Positions 24,352 through 34,170 of a DNA stretch of 48,026 nt are shown piece by piece. The position numbers were made by a program, and so were the translations under genes. The stretch's first letter is position 1, and each line of letters starts with the position of its first letter. Source of the DNA: Duganella phyllosphaerae (GTDB taxonomy: Bacteria; Pseudomonadota; Gammaproteobacteria; Burkholderiales; Burkholderiaceae_D); the NCBI RefSeq assembly GCF_001758785.1, contig NZ_LROM01000054.1:1-48026 (forward strand), given 5' to 3'. Below the pieces are notes generated by a model that was given only the letters and a program-made list of their open reading frames with translations, searched no databases and was not told the DNA's origin.

Positions 24352-25308
24352 ATGGCTGAAGAAGGCTTACGGCCGATTATTGTCAAACGCATCAAGAAGC
24401 ACGGCGGCGGTCACCACGGCGGCGCGTGGAAGATCGCCTATGCCGACTTCGTGACGGCGATGATGGCGTTCTTCCTGTTGATGTGGCTGCTCGGCTCCAC
24501 CACCAAGGGAGACTTGAACGGTATCTCCGAATACTTCAAGACGCCGTTGAAGGTGGCGATGCAGGGCGGCTCCGGCAGCGGCGACAGCAGCTCGGTGATC
24601 CAGGGCGGCGGCACCGATCTGACCCGCAAGACCGGCCAGGTCAAGGCCAGCGACAACCCGACCGAACAGAAAACCTATAACCTCAACGCGGCCAAGAAGG
24701 CGCTCGAGGCCGAGGAAAAAGAGCGCCTGAAAAACCTCAAGCAAAAGATCGAGCAAAAGATCGACGCCAACCCGGTGCTGACCAAGTTCAAGAACCAGCT
24801 GCTGCTCGACATCACCAGCGAAGGCTTGCGGATCCAGATCGTCGACGAGCAGAACCGGCCGATGTTCAATTCGGCGCGCGCCGAGTTGCAGCCGTATTTC
24901 AAGGAAATCCTGCACGAGATCGGCTTCGTGCTCAATGACGTGCCAAACCGCATCGGCCTGACCGGCCATACCGATTCCACGCCGTACATGAGCGAGACCG
25001 GTTACAGCAACTGGGAACTGTCGGCCGACCGCGCCAACGCCTCGCGCCGCGAGCTGATCGTCGGCGGCATGGCCGACGCCAAAGTGCTGCGGGTGGTGGG
25101 GCTGGCTTCTGCCGCCAACCTCGACAAGGCTGATCCGTTCAACCCGATCAACCGCCGCATCAGCATCCTGGTGATGAACAAGCGCACCGAGGAAAGCGTG
25201 ATCCGCGATGGCGGCCGCCAGATCGAGGTGGGCGCCGAAGAGGGCGCGGTCGAGGATGCACCGGCTGCGCCGGCGCCGGCGCCGTCGGGACCGCCGGTCC
25301 GCAAGTAA
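24352..25308 (+). CDS. motB: Flagellar motor stator protein MotB
   Basis: MotB anchors the stator to peptidoglycan and carries the proton-binding Asp. This is visible as Asp32 in AWKIAYADFVTAMMAFFLLM, at the same position as in E. coli, followed by a single membrane helix (about 30-50). A plug and linker region runs to about 140. The OmpA-like peptidoglycan-binding domain at about 150-275 contains GLTGHTDSTPY, NWELSADRANASRREL and NRRISILVM. The C-terminus is a Pro/Ala-rich tail (APAAPAPAPSGPP). Length is 318 residues. It lies in the motA-motB-CheZ-like-cheY series. Confidence 0.96.
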   Translation: MAEEGLRPIIVKRIKKHGGGHHGGAWKIAYADFVTAMMAFFLLMWLLGSTTKGDLNGISEYFKTPLKVAMQGGSGSGDSSSVIQGGGTDLTRKTGQVKASDNPTEQKTYNLNAAKKALEAEEKERLKNLKQKIEQKIDANPVLTKFKNQLLLDITSEGLRIQIVDEQNRPMFNSARAELQPYFKEILHEIGFVLNDVPNRIGLTGHTDSTPYMSETGYSNWELSADRANASRRELIVGGMADAKVLRVVGLASAANLDKADPFNPINRRISILVMNKRTEESVIRDGGRQIEVGAEEGAVEDAPAAPAPAPSGPPVRK

Positions 25309-25354
25309 CGATTGATGTTCAAAATACGTAGCAAGCAGTAATCAAGAGACTTAT

Positions 25355-25903
25355 ATGACGAGAAAAAAAATCCTGGGGTCGCATGTCAAACGCCTGATGT
25401 CGGGCGTGTCCGACCACGGGCGCAAGCATCTGACCGAGGTTGAAACCGACCTGATCCAGACCCGGCTGCTGCTGGAGGAAGCGATCGAGAAGCTTTCTTT
25501 CAACTTCATGGCCATTCACCAGGCGGTGGCGGGCGAGCAGCCCACCATCCAGAAGCTGCTCGACGGCGCCGACATCACGCCCGAACAGCGCACCCAGCTC
25601 GAAGCGCTGCCGGGCCAGGTGGGCGGCTACGTCAACGCGGCCGTGGTCAGCCTGCAATTCCAGGACATGACCAGCCAGCTGATCGACCGCACCCTGAAAC
25701 GGGTGACCGGCCTGCGCGAGTTTCTCGGCACGCTGGGCGAACACGGCGCCGAGATGGTGCCCGAGAGCGACAACGAACAAATCGTCGAATTGCTCGGCAA
25801 GGTGAGCATGGCGCTGGCGATCCAGAGCCTGGAGTTGCGCAGCGTGCTGCGCAAGGCCGTACATCAGCAACACATGGAGAGCGGCGACATCGAACTGTTC
25901 TGA
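25355..25903 (+). CDS. Compact CheZ-like CheY phosphatase
   Basis: This 182-residue, mostly helical protein carries FQDMTSQLIDRTLKRV at about 102-117. The pair Asp104 and Gln108 (D-x-T-x-Q) lines up with the catalytic FQDLTGQVIKR signature of CheZ, in which the Gln orients the water that attacks phospho-CheY. The C-terminus ends acidic-then-aromatic (ESGDIELF), like the CheY-binding peptide at the tail of CheZ. A CheY gene follows 71 nt downstream. The canonical CheZ position after the second cheY, at 34114, is occupied by another gene, so this is the best CheZ candidate in the cluster. It is slightly shorter than E. coli CheZ (214 residues). The call rests on motif, tail and context. Confidence 0.75.
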   Translation: MTRKKILGSHVKRLMSGVSDHGRKHLTEVETDLIQTRLLLEEAIEKLSFNFMAIHQAVAGEQPTIQKLLDGADITPEQRTQLEALPGQVGGYVNAAVVSLQFQDMTSQLIDRTLKRVTGLREFLGTLGEHGAEMVPESDNEQIVELLGKVSMALAIQSLELRSVLRKAVHQQHMESGDIELF

Positions 25904-25974
25904 AGGCATACCTTCGAACACCGCCGATACGATAGCAACAGCCGGAGCTCCGGCAACATAAAGTGAGAACCAAG

Positions 25975-26340
25975 ATGGCCAAGACAATACTTGCAGTTGA
26001 TGATTCCAGTTCCCAGCGTCAGATGGTGGCCTTCAGCCTGAAGGCAGCCGGCTACGACGTGGTCGAAGCCGTGGACGGCATGGACGGCCTGGAAAAAGCC
26101 AAGCTGCAACAAGTCGACATGGTGTTGACCGACCAGAACATGCCGCGCATGGATGGCCTGGAACTGATCAAGCTGCTGCGCCAGCTGCCCAGCTACGCCA
26201 AGACCCCGATCCTGATGCTGACCACCGAGTCGTCGGAAGAGATGAAGAACAAGGGCCGCGCTGCCGGCGCCAACGGCTGGCTGGTCAAGCCGTTCGATCC
26301 GCAGCGGCTCAACGAGGTGGTGAAGAAAGTCATCGGCTGA
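25975..26340 (+). CDS. Chemotaxis response regulator, CheY-like (first copy)
   Basis: This 121-residue single-domain receiver starts at ATG 25975; an in-frame GTG at 25963 is less likely. Phosphorylation site: Asp in MVLTDQNMPRMDG. The DD pair (LAVDDSSSQRQ), the Thr of MLTTESS and the Lys of WLVKPFDP are all in place, so it can be phosphorylated. Its sequence is of the type commonly annotated as a CheY located next to cheA rather than the motor-binding CheY. It lies between the CheZ-like gene and cheA, so it may act as a phosphate sink or a second output. It is distinct from the copy at 33725. Confidence 0.9.
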   Translation: MAKTILAVDDSSSQRQMVAFSLKAAGYDVVEAVDGMDGLEKAKLQQVDMVLTDQNMPRMDGLELIKLLRQLPSYAKTPILMLTTESSEEMKNKGRAAGANGWLVKPFDPQRLNEVVKKVIG

Positions 26341-26385
26341 TCGGGCGCATGCAATGATGCTGAGCGAACTTTACGGAGTATCACC

Positions 26386-28590
26386 ATGACCATCGATATA
26401 AGCCAGTTTTTCCAGGTCTTTTTCGATGAGGCCGAGGAACTGCTGGCTGAAATGGAAAGGTTGTTGCTGGCCGTCGATATCGATGCCCCCGACGCCGAGG
26501 ATCTCAACGCCGTCTTCCGCACTGCCCACTCTGTCAAGGGCGGCGCCTCCACGTTCGGCGTGACCGACATGACCGAAGTGACGCACATCCTGGAGACCCT
26601 GCTCGACCGTATCCGCAAGGGCGAAATGGCGCTGACGTCCGAACACGTCGATGCGTTTTTGGCCGCCAAGGACATCCTAAAGATGCAGCTGGACGGCCAT
26701 CGCCATGGCAGTGAAGTGGACCAGGACGCGGTGGGCAATATCCGCATGGTGCTGCACTCGCTGACGGAAAACGTGCCGGTGGCGGCGCTGGCCCCGGTGG
26801 CCGTGGCGTCGTTCGGCGCGGCCGATACCCAGGTGGTCGACCACAGCGGCGGCCGCCGCTACCGCCTGGAGCTGCCGGTGATGGATCACCGCGAAGTGAC
26901 CGCGCTGGGCGCCGAGCTTGGCTTGATGGGCCACGTGTCGATCACGCCGCTCGACCGCGACCGCAACGCCATGGTAGTGACCACCCACGAGAGCCTGGAC
27001 GACATCATCGCCATCTGCTCGTTCGTGCTCAACCCGGAAGACATGATCGTCACCGAGCTGCCGGCGCTTGACGCCGCCCAGCAGCAGCTGGAAGACGCGG
27101 CCCGCAACAAGGTCGAGAGCGATCTCGGTTACGGCTTCTTCGACGCCGTGCCGCTGCATCCTGACAATGACGCTGCAAGCAGTGGCGCCGGGGAAGGCTA
27201 CGGTTTCTTCCAGCCGCTCGATGAAATCCGCGCCAATGCGCAGTCCGCCAGCGACGATGCGCGCGGCTACGGTTTCTTCCAGCCGCTGGAACAGATCCGC
27301 GCGGCCGCCGGCATCGTCAGCGATCCGGTGACGGTGCAGGAAGAAGAGAAAAAGGCTGCCAAGAAGGAAGAGAAAGAAAAGGAAAAATCCCACGCCGGCG
27401 CCGAATCGTCGTCGATCCGCGTCTCGATCGAAAAAGTGGACCAGCTGATCAACCTGGTGGGCGAGCTGGTGATCACGCAGGCCATGATCGAGCAGCGCGT
27501 CGATACGCTCGACCCGATGAAGCACGAGCGGCTGCTCAACAGTGTCAGCCAGCTGACCCGCAACACCCGCGATTTGCAGGAAGCGGTGATGTCGATCCGC
27601 ATGATGCCGATGGACTTCGTGTTCTCGCGCTTTCCGCGCATGGTGCGCGACCTGGCGGCCAAGCTCGGTAAAAAAGTCGACTTCATCACCAACGGCGCTG
27701 CCACCGAACTGGACAAGGGCCTGATCGAGCGCATCGTCGATCCTTTGACGCACCTGGTGCGCAACTCGATCGACCACGGCATCGAAATGCCGGCTGCGCG
27801 CCGCGCCGCTGGCAAGAGCGACGCCGGCCGCCTGTTCCTGTCGGCGTCGCACCAGGGCGGCAACATCGTCATCGAAGTGTCCGATGATGGCGGCGGCTTG
27901 AACCGTGAACGGATCCTGGCCAAGGCCCAGCAGAACGGCCTGGCCGTGAGCGACAGCATGACCGACCCGGAAGTGTGGCAACTGATCTTCGCGCCCGGTT
28001 TTTCCACGGCCGAAACCGTCACCGACGTGTCGGGCCGCGGCGTGGGCATGGACGTGGTGAAACGAAACATCACCGCCATGGGCGGCGTGGTCGATATCCG
28101 TTCGGCCAAGGGTTTCGGCACTACGATCTCGATCTCGTTGCCATTGACGCTGGCGATTTTGGACGGCATGTCGATCAAGGTGGGCGAGGAGGTGTACATC
28201 CTGCCGCTGGGCTTCGTGATCGAATCGCTGCAGCCGACGCCGGAAGACGTGAAAGAAATCAGCGGCAAGGGCCGCGTGATCAAGGTGCGCGGCGAGTACC
28301 TGCCGCTGGTGCCGCTGTACCAGATGTTCGACATCACCCCGCGCTTTACCGACCCCAGCCAGGGCATCGTGGTCATCATCGAAACCGAGGGCCGCAAGGC
28401 CGGGCTGTTCATCGACGACCTGGTGGGCCAGCAGCAGGTGGTGGTCAAGAACCTGGAATCGAATTACCGCAAGGTGGCCGGCATTTCCGGCGCCACCATC
28501 CTGGGTGACGGCGGCGTCTCCCTGATTCTCGACGTTGCCGCCCTGATACGCTCGTCGCGCCAGTTGGCCGATGAACAGATTTTTTCGTAG
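26386..28590 (+). CDS. cheA: Chemotaxis histidine kinase CheA
   Basis: CheA couples receptor state to phosphorylation of CheY and CheB. The 734-residue protein has an Hpt domain at 1-105 with His48 in FRTAHSVKGG. A region at about 155-228 (YRLELPVMDHREVTALGAEL) resembles the CheA sub-domain between Hpt and dimerisation domain. A linker with three GYGFF motifs follows (248-252, 271-275, 294-298, spaced exactly 23 residues), then a Lys/Glu-rich stretch. The dimerisation helices begin at VDQLINLVGELVITQ (about 351). The ATPase domain has LVRNSIDHGIE, DDGGGLNRERI and VSGRGVGMDVVKR, and the CheW-like C-terminal domain starts about residue 595. All catalytic boxes are intact. Confidence 0.96.
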   Translation: MTIDISQFFQVFFDEAEELLAEMERLLLAVDIDAPDAEDLNAVFRTAHSVKGGASTFGVTDMTEVTHILETLLDRIRKGEMALTSEHVDAFLAAKDILKMQLDGHRHGSEVDQDAVGNIRMVLHSLTENVPVAALAPVAVASFGAADTQVVDHSGGRRYRLELPVMDHREVTALGAELGLMGHVSITPLDRDRNAMVVTTHESLDDIIAICSFVLNPEDMIVTELPALDAAQQQLEDAARNKVESDLGYGFFDAVPLHPDNDAASSGAGEGYGFFQPLDEIRANAQSASDDARGYGFFQPLEQIRAAAGIVSDPVTVQEEEKKAAKKEEKEKEKSHAGAESSSIRVSIEKVDQLINLVGELVITQAMIEQRVDTLDPMKHERLLNSVSQLTRNTRDLQEAVMSIRMMPMDFVFSRFPRMVRDLAAKLGKKVDFITNGAATELDKGLIERIVDPLTHLVRNSIDHGIEMPAARRAAGKSDAGRLFLSASHQGGNIVIEVSDDGGGLNRERILAKAQQNGLAVSDSMTDPEVWQLIFAPGFSTAETVTDVSGRGVGMDVVKRNITAMGGVVDIRSAKGFGTTISISLPLTLAILDGMSIKVGEEVYILPLGFVIESLQPTPEDVKEISGKGRVIKVRGEYLPLVPLYQMFDITPRFTDPSQGIVVIIETEGRKAGLFIDDLVGQQQVVVKNLESNYRKVAGISGATILGDGGVSLILDVAALIRSSRQLADEQIFS

Positions 28591-28602
28591 AGAGGAATTA
28601 CC

Positions 28603-29091
28603 ATGTCCGACGCATTGACCACAGGCGCGAACGAGATCGCCGGCCACGAATACCTGGCCTTCAAGCTGGGCTCGGAAGAGTACGGCATCGACATTTTGAA
28701 GGTGCAGGAAATTCGCGGCTACGAAGCCGTCACCCGTATCGCCAACGCGCCCGAGTTCATCAAGGGCGTGATCAACCTGCGCGGCATCATCATCCCGGTG
28801 GTGGACATGCGCATCAAGTTCAATCTCGGTGAACCGATCTACGACCAGTTCACCGTGGTGATCATTCTGAACATCAACGGCCGCATCGTCGGCATGGTGG
28901 TCGATTCGGTGTCCGACGTGACCACGCTCACGCCGGAACAGGTGAAGCCCGCGCCCGAGATGGGCACCGCCTTCAGCTCCGACTACATGATCGGCCTGGG
29001 CACCATCGATGAGCGCATGCTGATCCTGGTAAATATCGACAAATTGATGCTGAGCTCAGACATGGGCTTGATGGAACAAGTGGCGGCCTAA
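28603..29091 (+). CDS. cheW: Chemotaxis coupling protein CheW
   Basis: CheW bridges receptors and CheA in the signalling array. The 162-residue protein has the SH3-like CheW fold with [53 protein letters not shown] and [13 protein letters not shown]. The start is ATG at 28603 with AGAGAGG upstream (28590-28596). It follows cheA by 12 nt. The MCP gene starts 128 nt after it, and a GC hairpin (29126-29149) lies in that gap. Confidence 0.97.
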   Translation: MSDALTTGANEIAGHEYLAFKLGSEEYGIDILKVQEIRGYEAVTRIANAPEFIKGVINLRGIIIPVVDMRIKFNLGEPIYDQFTVVIILNINGRIVGMVVDSVSDVTTLTPEQVKPAPEMGTAFSSDYMIGLGTIDERMLILVNIDKLMLSSDMGLMEQVAA

Positions 29092-29125
29092 ACCCAGCCC
29101 CAAAGCGGTACGCGTCCCTGCCCGC

Positions 29126-29149
29126 GGCGCGCCCCACAGAGGGTGCGCC
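29126..29149 (+). other. GC hairpin between cheW and the MCP gene
   Basis: GGCGC-G-CCC (29126-29134) pairs with GGG-T-GCGCC (29141-29149) around a 6-nt loop, with one internal G-T pair. There is no T-run, so it is not a terminator. It may mark a processing or stability boundary within the transcript. Confidence 0.35.
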
Positions 29150-29219
29150 AGAAGAACACCTATCACCACCGCGTGGACGTCTCCGGTGGGTAAAACACTG
29201 CAGTAACGGGGGAACAGAG

Positions 29220-30983
29220 ATGAATTTACGCGATGTCACGATCGGCACGCGCTTGCGTGTCGGCTTTGGGGCCATCCTGGCCATCCTGGTGGTGATGGTC
29301 TTGCTGACCAACTACCTGAACTACAACAACAGCAAGCGCCTGGAAAACGGTCTCACCGTCGCCAGCGCCAAGAACCTGCAAGCGAGCATCATGAAAAGTG
29401 CGATGCTCGAGACCGGCATCGCCATGCGCAATATTGGCCTGCAATCGGACGTCAGCCTGATGCAGAAAGAAGAGCAAAAGGTCAAGGATCAGCGCGCGCT
29501 GTACGAAAAGGCGCTGGCCGACCTGAAAACCCTTGGTTTATCGGGCGAAGAGCAGGGCGTGCTGGCCGAGATCAGCAAGCTCGACGGCCAGACCGACAGC
29601 GCCTTCAAGGAAGCGCTGGCGCAAATCCTGGCGTTCAACACCGAAGGCGCGGCCAAGATCCTGTCGGGCCGGATCGACCCGCTGAACCAGCAAACGCTCG
29701 GCCAAATCAATAAACTGGTCAACCTGCAGCTGGCCAGCTCGAACCAGGTCATCGGCAGCTCGGAAGGCGCCGTGCGCTCGCTGATGTATCTGCTGTTTGG
29801 CCTCGGCGCCGCAGCGGTTGCCCTGGGCGTGGTGTGCGCGGTGGTGATCACCCGCTCGATCACGGTGCCGCTGGCCGGCGCGGTGGTGGTGGCGCAGCGC
29901 GTGGCGTCCGGCGAACTGACCACGGAAGTTGTCGTGGTGGGCCGCGACGAAACCAGCGAACTGTTGCAGGCGCTGCGCGACATGAACCAGAGCCTGGCCA
30001 CCACGGTAGGCGAGGTGCGTGCCGGCTCCGAACTGATCACCACGGCCGCGCATGAAATTGCCGCCGGCAATGCCGACCTGTCTGCCCGTACCGAAACCCA
30101 GGCCAGCTCGCTGGAAGAAACCGCGTCGTCGATGGAAGAGCTGACGTCCACCGTCAAGCAGAACGCCGACAATGCGCGCCAGGCCAACCAACTTGCGGTT
30201 TCGGCCTCTTCGGTGGCGGAGAAGGGCGGCAACGTGGTCTCGCAAGTGGTCTCCACCATGGGCTCGATCAAGGAAAGCTCGAGCCGCATCGTCGACATCA
30301 TCGGCGTGATCGACGGCATCGCCTTCCAGACCAATATCCTGGCCTTGAATGCGGCCGTGGAAGCGGCGCGTGCCGGCGAGCAGGGCCGTGGCTTTGCGGT
30401 GGTGGCCTCCGAGGTGCGCAACCTGGCGCAGCGTTCGGCCGGCGCTGCGCGCGAGATCAAGGAACTGATCAGCGACTCGGTGGACAAGGTCGATGCCGGC
30501 AGCCGCCTCGTCGATGAAGCGGGCCAGACCATGGACCTGGTGGTGACCTCGATCCGCCAGGTAGCCGACATCATGGGCGAGATCACCGCCGCCACCCAGG
30601 AGCAAAGCAACGGCATCGAGGAGGTCAACCAGGCCATCAGCCAGATGGACGAGATGACCCAGCAAAACGCCGCACTGGTGGAAGAGGCCGCCGCCGCTGC
30701 CCAGAGCATGACGGAGCAGGCCGAGATCCTGGGGCGTGCGGTCAGCATCTTCAAGCTGGCCAGCGATGGCGGCCACAGGGCTGCGCCGGCTGCTGCGCCC
30801 CGTGTGGCAACGGTGGCCGCTGCCAGCAGGCCTGCCGCCAAGCCGGCGGCGCGCCTGGCTGCCGCTGCCAAGCCTGCTGCTGCTGCTGCCGAGGTTGCAC
30901 CAAAGGCTGTGTCCAAGGCCGCACCCAAGAGTACACCGAAACCCATCGCCAAGCCGCAGGCTGACGAATGGGAAGAGTTTTGA
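29220..30983 (+). CDS. Methyl-accepting chemotaxis protein with CheR/CheB tether
   Basis: This 587-residue receptor has TM1 at about 12-33, a periplasmic four-helix ligand domain (about 35-185), TM2 at about 186-212 ([16 protein letters not shown]), HAMP (about 213-265) and the cytoplasmic signalling domain. The signalling hairpin tip ([20 protein letters not shown]) binds CheW/CheA. Conserved Gln/Glu sites around the methylation helices ([17 protein letters not shown]) are visible. After an Ala/Lys/Pro-rich linker (about 520-577, [20 protein letters not shown] type), the protein ends in EWEEF, a variant of the C-terminal pentapeptide that tethers CheR and CheB. This is the only receptor in the che cluster and is typical of Tsr/Tar-like betaproteobacterial MCPs. 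The ligand is unknown. Confidence 0.95.
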   Translation: MNLRDVTIGTRLRVGFGAILAILVVMVLLTNYLNYNNSKRLENGLTVASAKNLQASIMKSAMLETGIAMRNIGLQSDVSLMQKEEQKVKDQRALYEKALADLKTLGLSGEEQGVLAEISKLDGQTDSAFKEALAQILAFNTEGAAKILSGRIDPLNQQTLGQINKLVNLQLASSNQVIGSSEGAVRSLMYLLFGLGAAAVALGVVCAVVITRSITVPLAGAVVVAQRVASGELTTEVVVVGRDETSELLQALRDMNQSLATTVGEVRAGSELITTAAHEIAAGNADLSARTETQASSLEETASSMEELTSTVKQNADNARQANQLAVSASSVAEKGGNVVSQVVSTMGSIKESSSRIVDIIGVIDGIAFQTNILALNAAVEAARAGEQGRGFAVVASEVRNLAQRSAGAAREIKELISDSVDKVDAGSRLVDEAGQTMDLVVTSIRQVADIMGEITAATQEQSNGIEEVNQAISQMDEMTQQNAALVEEAAAAAQSMTEQAEILGRAVSIFKLASDGGHRAAPAAAPRVATVAAASRPAAKPAARLAAAAKPAAAAAEVAPKAVSKAAPKSTPKPIAKPQADEWEEF

Positions 30984-31016
30984 ACTACGCATTGATGCAA
31001 CATCCAAGGACACACC

Positions 31017-31883
31017 ATGCCGCACAGTAAAGATACCGTTAAAGAGTTCGATTTCAATGCCCGGGACTTCGAGCGCGTGCGCGGCCTGATCTATAAACGC
31101 GCCGGCATCTCGCTGGCCGACAGCAAGCAGGAAATGGTGTACAGCCGCCTGGCGCGACGCCTGCGCGCCACCGGTATTGCATCGTTCGCCAAGTACCTCG
31201 ACGACCTCGAAGCCGGCCGCCTGGGCGAGGAGTGGGAGGCATTCACCAATGCGCTCACCACCAATCTGACGTCGTTCTTCCGCGAGGCGCACCACTTCCC
31301 GCTGCTGGCCGACCATATCAAGGGCAAGCGCGACACCTTGAACATCTGGTGCTCGGCCGCGTCCACCGGCGAGGAACCGTATTCGATCGCCATGACCGTG
31401 TGCGAGGCGTTCAACACGCTCACGCCCAACTGCAACATCATCGCCACCGACATCGACACCAACGTGCTGGCCCACGCCGCCAACGGCGTGTATACGATGG
31501 ACCGGCTCGACAAGATGAGCCCTGAGCGCAGCCGCCGCTTTTTCCTGAAAGGCAAGGGCGAGCGCGAAGGCCAGGCCCGCGTGCGCCAGGAGCTGCGCAA
31601 CATGATTACTTTCAAGCCGCTCAATCTGCTGGCCGACAGCTGGCCGGTAAGCGGCCAGTTCGACGTGATTTTTTGCCGCAACGTCATGATCTATTTCGAC
31701 AAGGACACCCAGCGCAAGATCCTGTCGCGGTTCGTGCCGTTGATGAAGCCGGACGCGCTGCTGTTCGCGGGTCATTCCGAGAATTTCCTGTACGTGTCCG
31801 ATGCGCTCAAGCTGCGCGGCAAGACGGTGTACGAGCTCGACGAAAAAAACCGGACCGCGGCCAAGGCGCCGCACCGCACCTAG
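31017..31883 (+). CDS. cheR: Chemotaxis protein methyltransferase CheR
   Basis: CheR methylates receptor glutamates with SAM during adaptation. The 288-residue protein has the CheR N-domain (FDFNARDFERVRGLIYKRAG) and the SAM-binding domain with LNIWCSAASTGEEPYSIAM, IIATDIDTNVLAHA and FDVIFCRNVMIYFD. The beta-subdomain expected to bind the receptor EWEEF-type tether lies in the C-terminal half. The start is ATG at 31017 (CAAGGA upstream). The gene follows the MCP by 33 nt. Confidence 0.96.
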   Translation: MPHSKDTVKEFDFNARDFERVRGLIYKRAGISLADSKQEMVYSRLARRLRATGIASFAKYLDDLEAGRLGEEWEAFTNALTTNLTSFFREAHHFPLLADHIKGKRDTLNIWCSAASTGEEPYSIAMTVCEAFNTLTPNCNIIATDIDTNVLAHAANGVYTMDRLDKMSPERSRRFFLKGKGEREGQARVRQELRNMITFKPLNLLADSWPVSGQFDVIFCRNVMIYFDKDTQRKILSRFVPLMKPDALLFAGHSENFLYVSDALKLRGKTVYELDEKNRTAAKAPHRT

Positions 31884-31892
31884 AGAGCTGCC

Positions 31893-32489
31893 ATGGACCT
31901 CGAACAATTTGCCACGAATCTGTACTACGACCGCACCTTCGATTGCGAAGCGGCCAAGATCCTGCCGGGCGAATACTATTTCACCAACAAGGACATGCTG
32001 ATCGTGACCGTGCTGGGTTCGTGCGTATCGGCCTGCATCCGCGACCGCGTGACCGGCCTGGGCGGCATGAACCACTTCATGCTGCCCGACGGCGGCGGCG
32101 ACGGCAGCCCGGTCTCGGCCTCGGCGCGCTACGGCACGTACGCAATGGAAATCCTGATCAACGACCTGCTCAAGGCCGGCGCCAAGCGCGAGAACCTGGA
32201 GGCGAAAGTCTTCGGCGGCGGCGCCGTGCTGAAAGGTTTTACGGCGATCAACGTCGGCGAACGCAATGCCGCCTTCGTGCTCAGCTTCCTGAAGACCGAA
32301 CGCATCCGCGTGGTGGCCGAGGACCTGAACGACATCCATCCGCGCAAGGTGTACTTCTTCCCGCGTACCGGCAAGGTGCTGGTGAAAAAGCTGATGCAAA
32401 CCCATAACGATACGCTGGTCAAGCGCGAAGTGGAGTACGCGAGCCGCCTGAAGAAAGCACCGGTCGGTGGCGAAATCGATTTGTTTTAA
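31893..32489 (+). CDS. cheD: Chemoreceptor glutamine deamidase CheD
   Basis: CheD deamidates selected receptor glutamines to methylatable glutamates and can affect CheC-type regulators. The 198-residue protein has the family triad in view: Cys in [14 protein letters not shown], His in GMNHFMLPD, and a Thr/Ser region in [19 protein letters not shown] at 31893 is 9 nt after cheR. Its length is near the upper end for the family, with an N-terminal extension of about 30 residues. The receptor at 29220 is a plausible substrate. Confidence 0.94.
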   Translation: MDLEQFATNLYYDRTFDCEAAKILPGEYYFTNKDMLIVTVLGSCVSACIRDRVTGLGGMNHFMLPDGGGDGSPVSASARYGTYAMEILINDLLKAGAKRENLEAKVFGGGAVLKGFTAINVGERNAAFVLSFLKTERIRVVAEDLNDIHPRKVYFFPRTGKVLVKKLMQTHNDTLVKREVEYASRLKKAPVGGEIDLF

Positions 32490-32507
32490 TTTGTAGAAAG
32501 CACACGT

Positions 32508-33581
32508 ATGAAGATCAAAGTTCTCATCGTCGACGACTCCGCGCTGATCCGCAGTGTCATGAGCGAGATCATCAACAGCCAACCCGACATGGAAGTGGTG
32601 GCGACGGCGCCCGACCCGCTGGTCGCGCGCGAGCTGATCAAGCAGCACAACCCGGACGTGCTCACGCTCGACGTCGAGATGCCGAAGATGGACGGCCTCG
32701 ACTTCCTGGAAAAGCTGATGCGCCTGCGGCCGATGCCGGTCGTGATGGTGTCGTCGCTGACCGAGCGTGGCTCCGAGATCACCATGCGCGCGCTGGAACT
32801 GGGCGCGGTCGATTTTGTCACCAAGCCGAAGATCTCGATCCAGGCCGGCATGCGCGAATATACCGACCTGATCTCCGACAAGATCCGTGCAGCCGCCAAG
32901 GCCCGCGTGCGTGCGCGCACGCTGCCGACAGCCGGCACCGCCCAGGGCAGCGTGCCGCTCTCAGCGCTACGCAACCCGCTGCTGTCGTCGGAAAAACTGA
33001 TCATCGTGGGCGCCTCCACCGGCGGCACCGAAGCGATCCGCGAATTTTTGATGCAGATGCCGTCGGACTGCCCCGGCATCCTGATCACCCAGCACATGCC
33101 CGAAGGTTTTACCCGCTCGTTTGCCAAGCGGCTCGACTCGCTGTGCAAGATCTCTGTGCAGGAAGCGCAGGGTAACGAACGGGTGCTGCCGGGCCACGCC
33201 TACATCGCGCCCGGCCACTCGCACCTGTACCTGACCCGCAGCGGCGCCAACTACATGACCAAAATCGACCAGGCCGAACCGGTCAACCGCCACCGGCCCT
33301 CGGTGGACGTGCTGTTCCGCTCGGCGGCGCAGGCGGCCGGCAAGAATGCGGTGGGCGTGATCCTGACCGGCATGGGCAAGGACGGCGCGGCCGGCATGCT
33401 GGAGATGAGGAATGCCGGCGCGTATAATTTCGCCCAGGACGAAGCCAGCTGCGTGGTGTTCGGCATGCCGCGCGAAGCGATTGCCATCGGCGCCGCGCAC
33501 GAGGTCGGTGCGCTGACGGCGCTGCCGGGCATGGTACTAGGTTATCTTGCGCAGCACGGCATGCGCGCATTGCGGGTCTAA
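32508..33581 (+). CDS. cheB: Chemotaxis methylesterase/deamidase CheB
   Basis: CheB removes methyl groups from receptors once phosphorylated by CheA. The 357-residue protein has a receiver domain (about 1-125; Asp in [15 protein letters not shown]) and the methylesterase domain (about 160-350) with the catalytic Ser in [14 protein letters not shown], the catalytic His in [12 protein letters not shown], and the Asp in [10 protein letters not shown]. The two domains are joined by a linker ([12 protein letters not shown]). ATG at 32508 follows cheD by 18 nt. Confidence 0.97.
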   Translation: MKIKVLIVDDSALIRSVMSEIINSQPDMEVVATAPDPLVARELIKQHNPDVLTLDVEMPKMDGLDFLEKLMRLRPMPVVMVSSLTERGSEITMRALELGAVDFVTKPKISIQAGMREYTDLISDKIRAAAKARVRARTLPTAGTAQGSVPLSALRNPLLSSEKLIIVGASTGGTEAIREFLMQMPSDCPGILITQHMPEGFTRSFAKRLDSLCKISVQEAQGNERVLPGHAYIAPGHSHLYLTRSGANYMTKIDQAEPVNRHRPSVDVLFRSAAQAAGKNAVGVILTGMGKDGAAGMLEMRNAGAYNFAQDEASCVVFGMPREAIAIGAAHEVGALTALPGMVLGYLAQHGMRALRV

Positions 33582-33724
33582 GGGGTCTAAAAGGTGTAAA
33601 TGTGGTTGCAGTGACGTTTTACTGCGACTTTGTTCGCCTTGGAGCAACGAAAATGCTATCCTACAACTTGCTTGGAATTCGTAGGCAATATTAACAACCG
33701 CGTAAAGAAACAACGGAGTAATTC

Positions 33725-34114
33725 ATGGCTGATCCAAAGATGAAATTTTTAGTTGTTGACGATTTTTCGACGATGCGTCGCATCGTCCGAAATCTGTTGA
33801 AAGAACTGGGTTATGCCAATGTCGACGAGGCGGAAGACGGCGTCATGGCGCTGGCCAAGCTGCGCGCCGAGTCGTTCGACTTCGTCGTCTCGGACTGGAA
33901 CATGCCGAACATGGACGGCCTGACGATGTTGCAAAACATTCGTGCCGACCCCGCCCTGGCCAAGCTGCCGGTGCTGATGGTGACCGCCGAAGCCAAGAAG
34001 GAAAACATCATCGCCGCCGCGCAAGCCGGCGCCAATGGTTACGTGGTCAAGCCGTTCACCGCCGCCACCCTGGACGAAAAACTGAACAAGATTTTCGAAA
34101 AGCTGGGCGCGTAA
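33725..34114 (+). CDS. cheY: Chemotaxis response regulator CheY (motor-binding type)
   Basis: This 129-residue receiver is the canonical flagellar CheY type: [20 protein letters not shown], the phospho-Asp in [14 protein letters not shown], Thr in [13 protein letters not shown], and Lys in [12 protein letters not shown]. The residues that bind FliM and CheZ (Ala-Ala-Gln-Ala-Gly, ending in KIFEKLGA) are conserved. It starts after a 143-nt gap following cheB. That gap holds a GCAGT-GACGTTTT-ACTGC hairpin and the RBS CGGAG (33714-33718). In other betaproteobacteria cheZ usually follows this gene. Here an HDOD protein gene does. Confidence 0.95.
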   Translation: MADPKMKFLVVDDFSTMRRIVRNLLKELGYANVDEAEDGVMALAKLRAESFDFVVSDWNMPNMDGLTMLQNIRADPALAKLPVLMVTAEAKKENIIAAAQAGANGYVVKPFTAATLDEKLNKIFEKLGA

Positions 34115-34170
34115 TACTTCGGTAGTCGGGCCCGTCCCGACTACGCTCGACATCCTGCCCACGGACGGTC

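Noticed and set aside
29538..32648. A 1036-codon minus-strand frame opposite the MCP, cheR and cheD genes
   Set aside because: Same antisense effect. It spans three clearly real plus-strand genes and has low-complexity composition.
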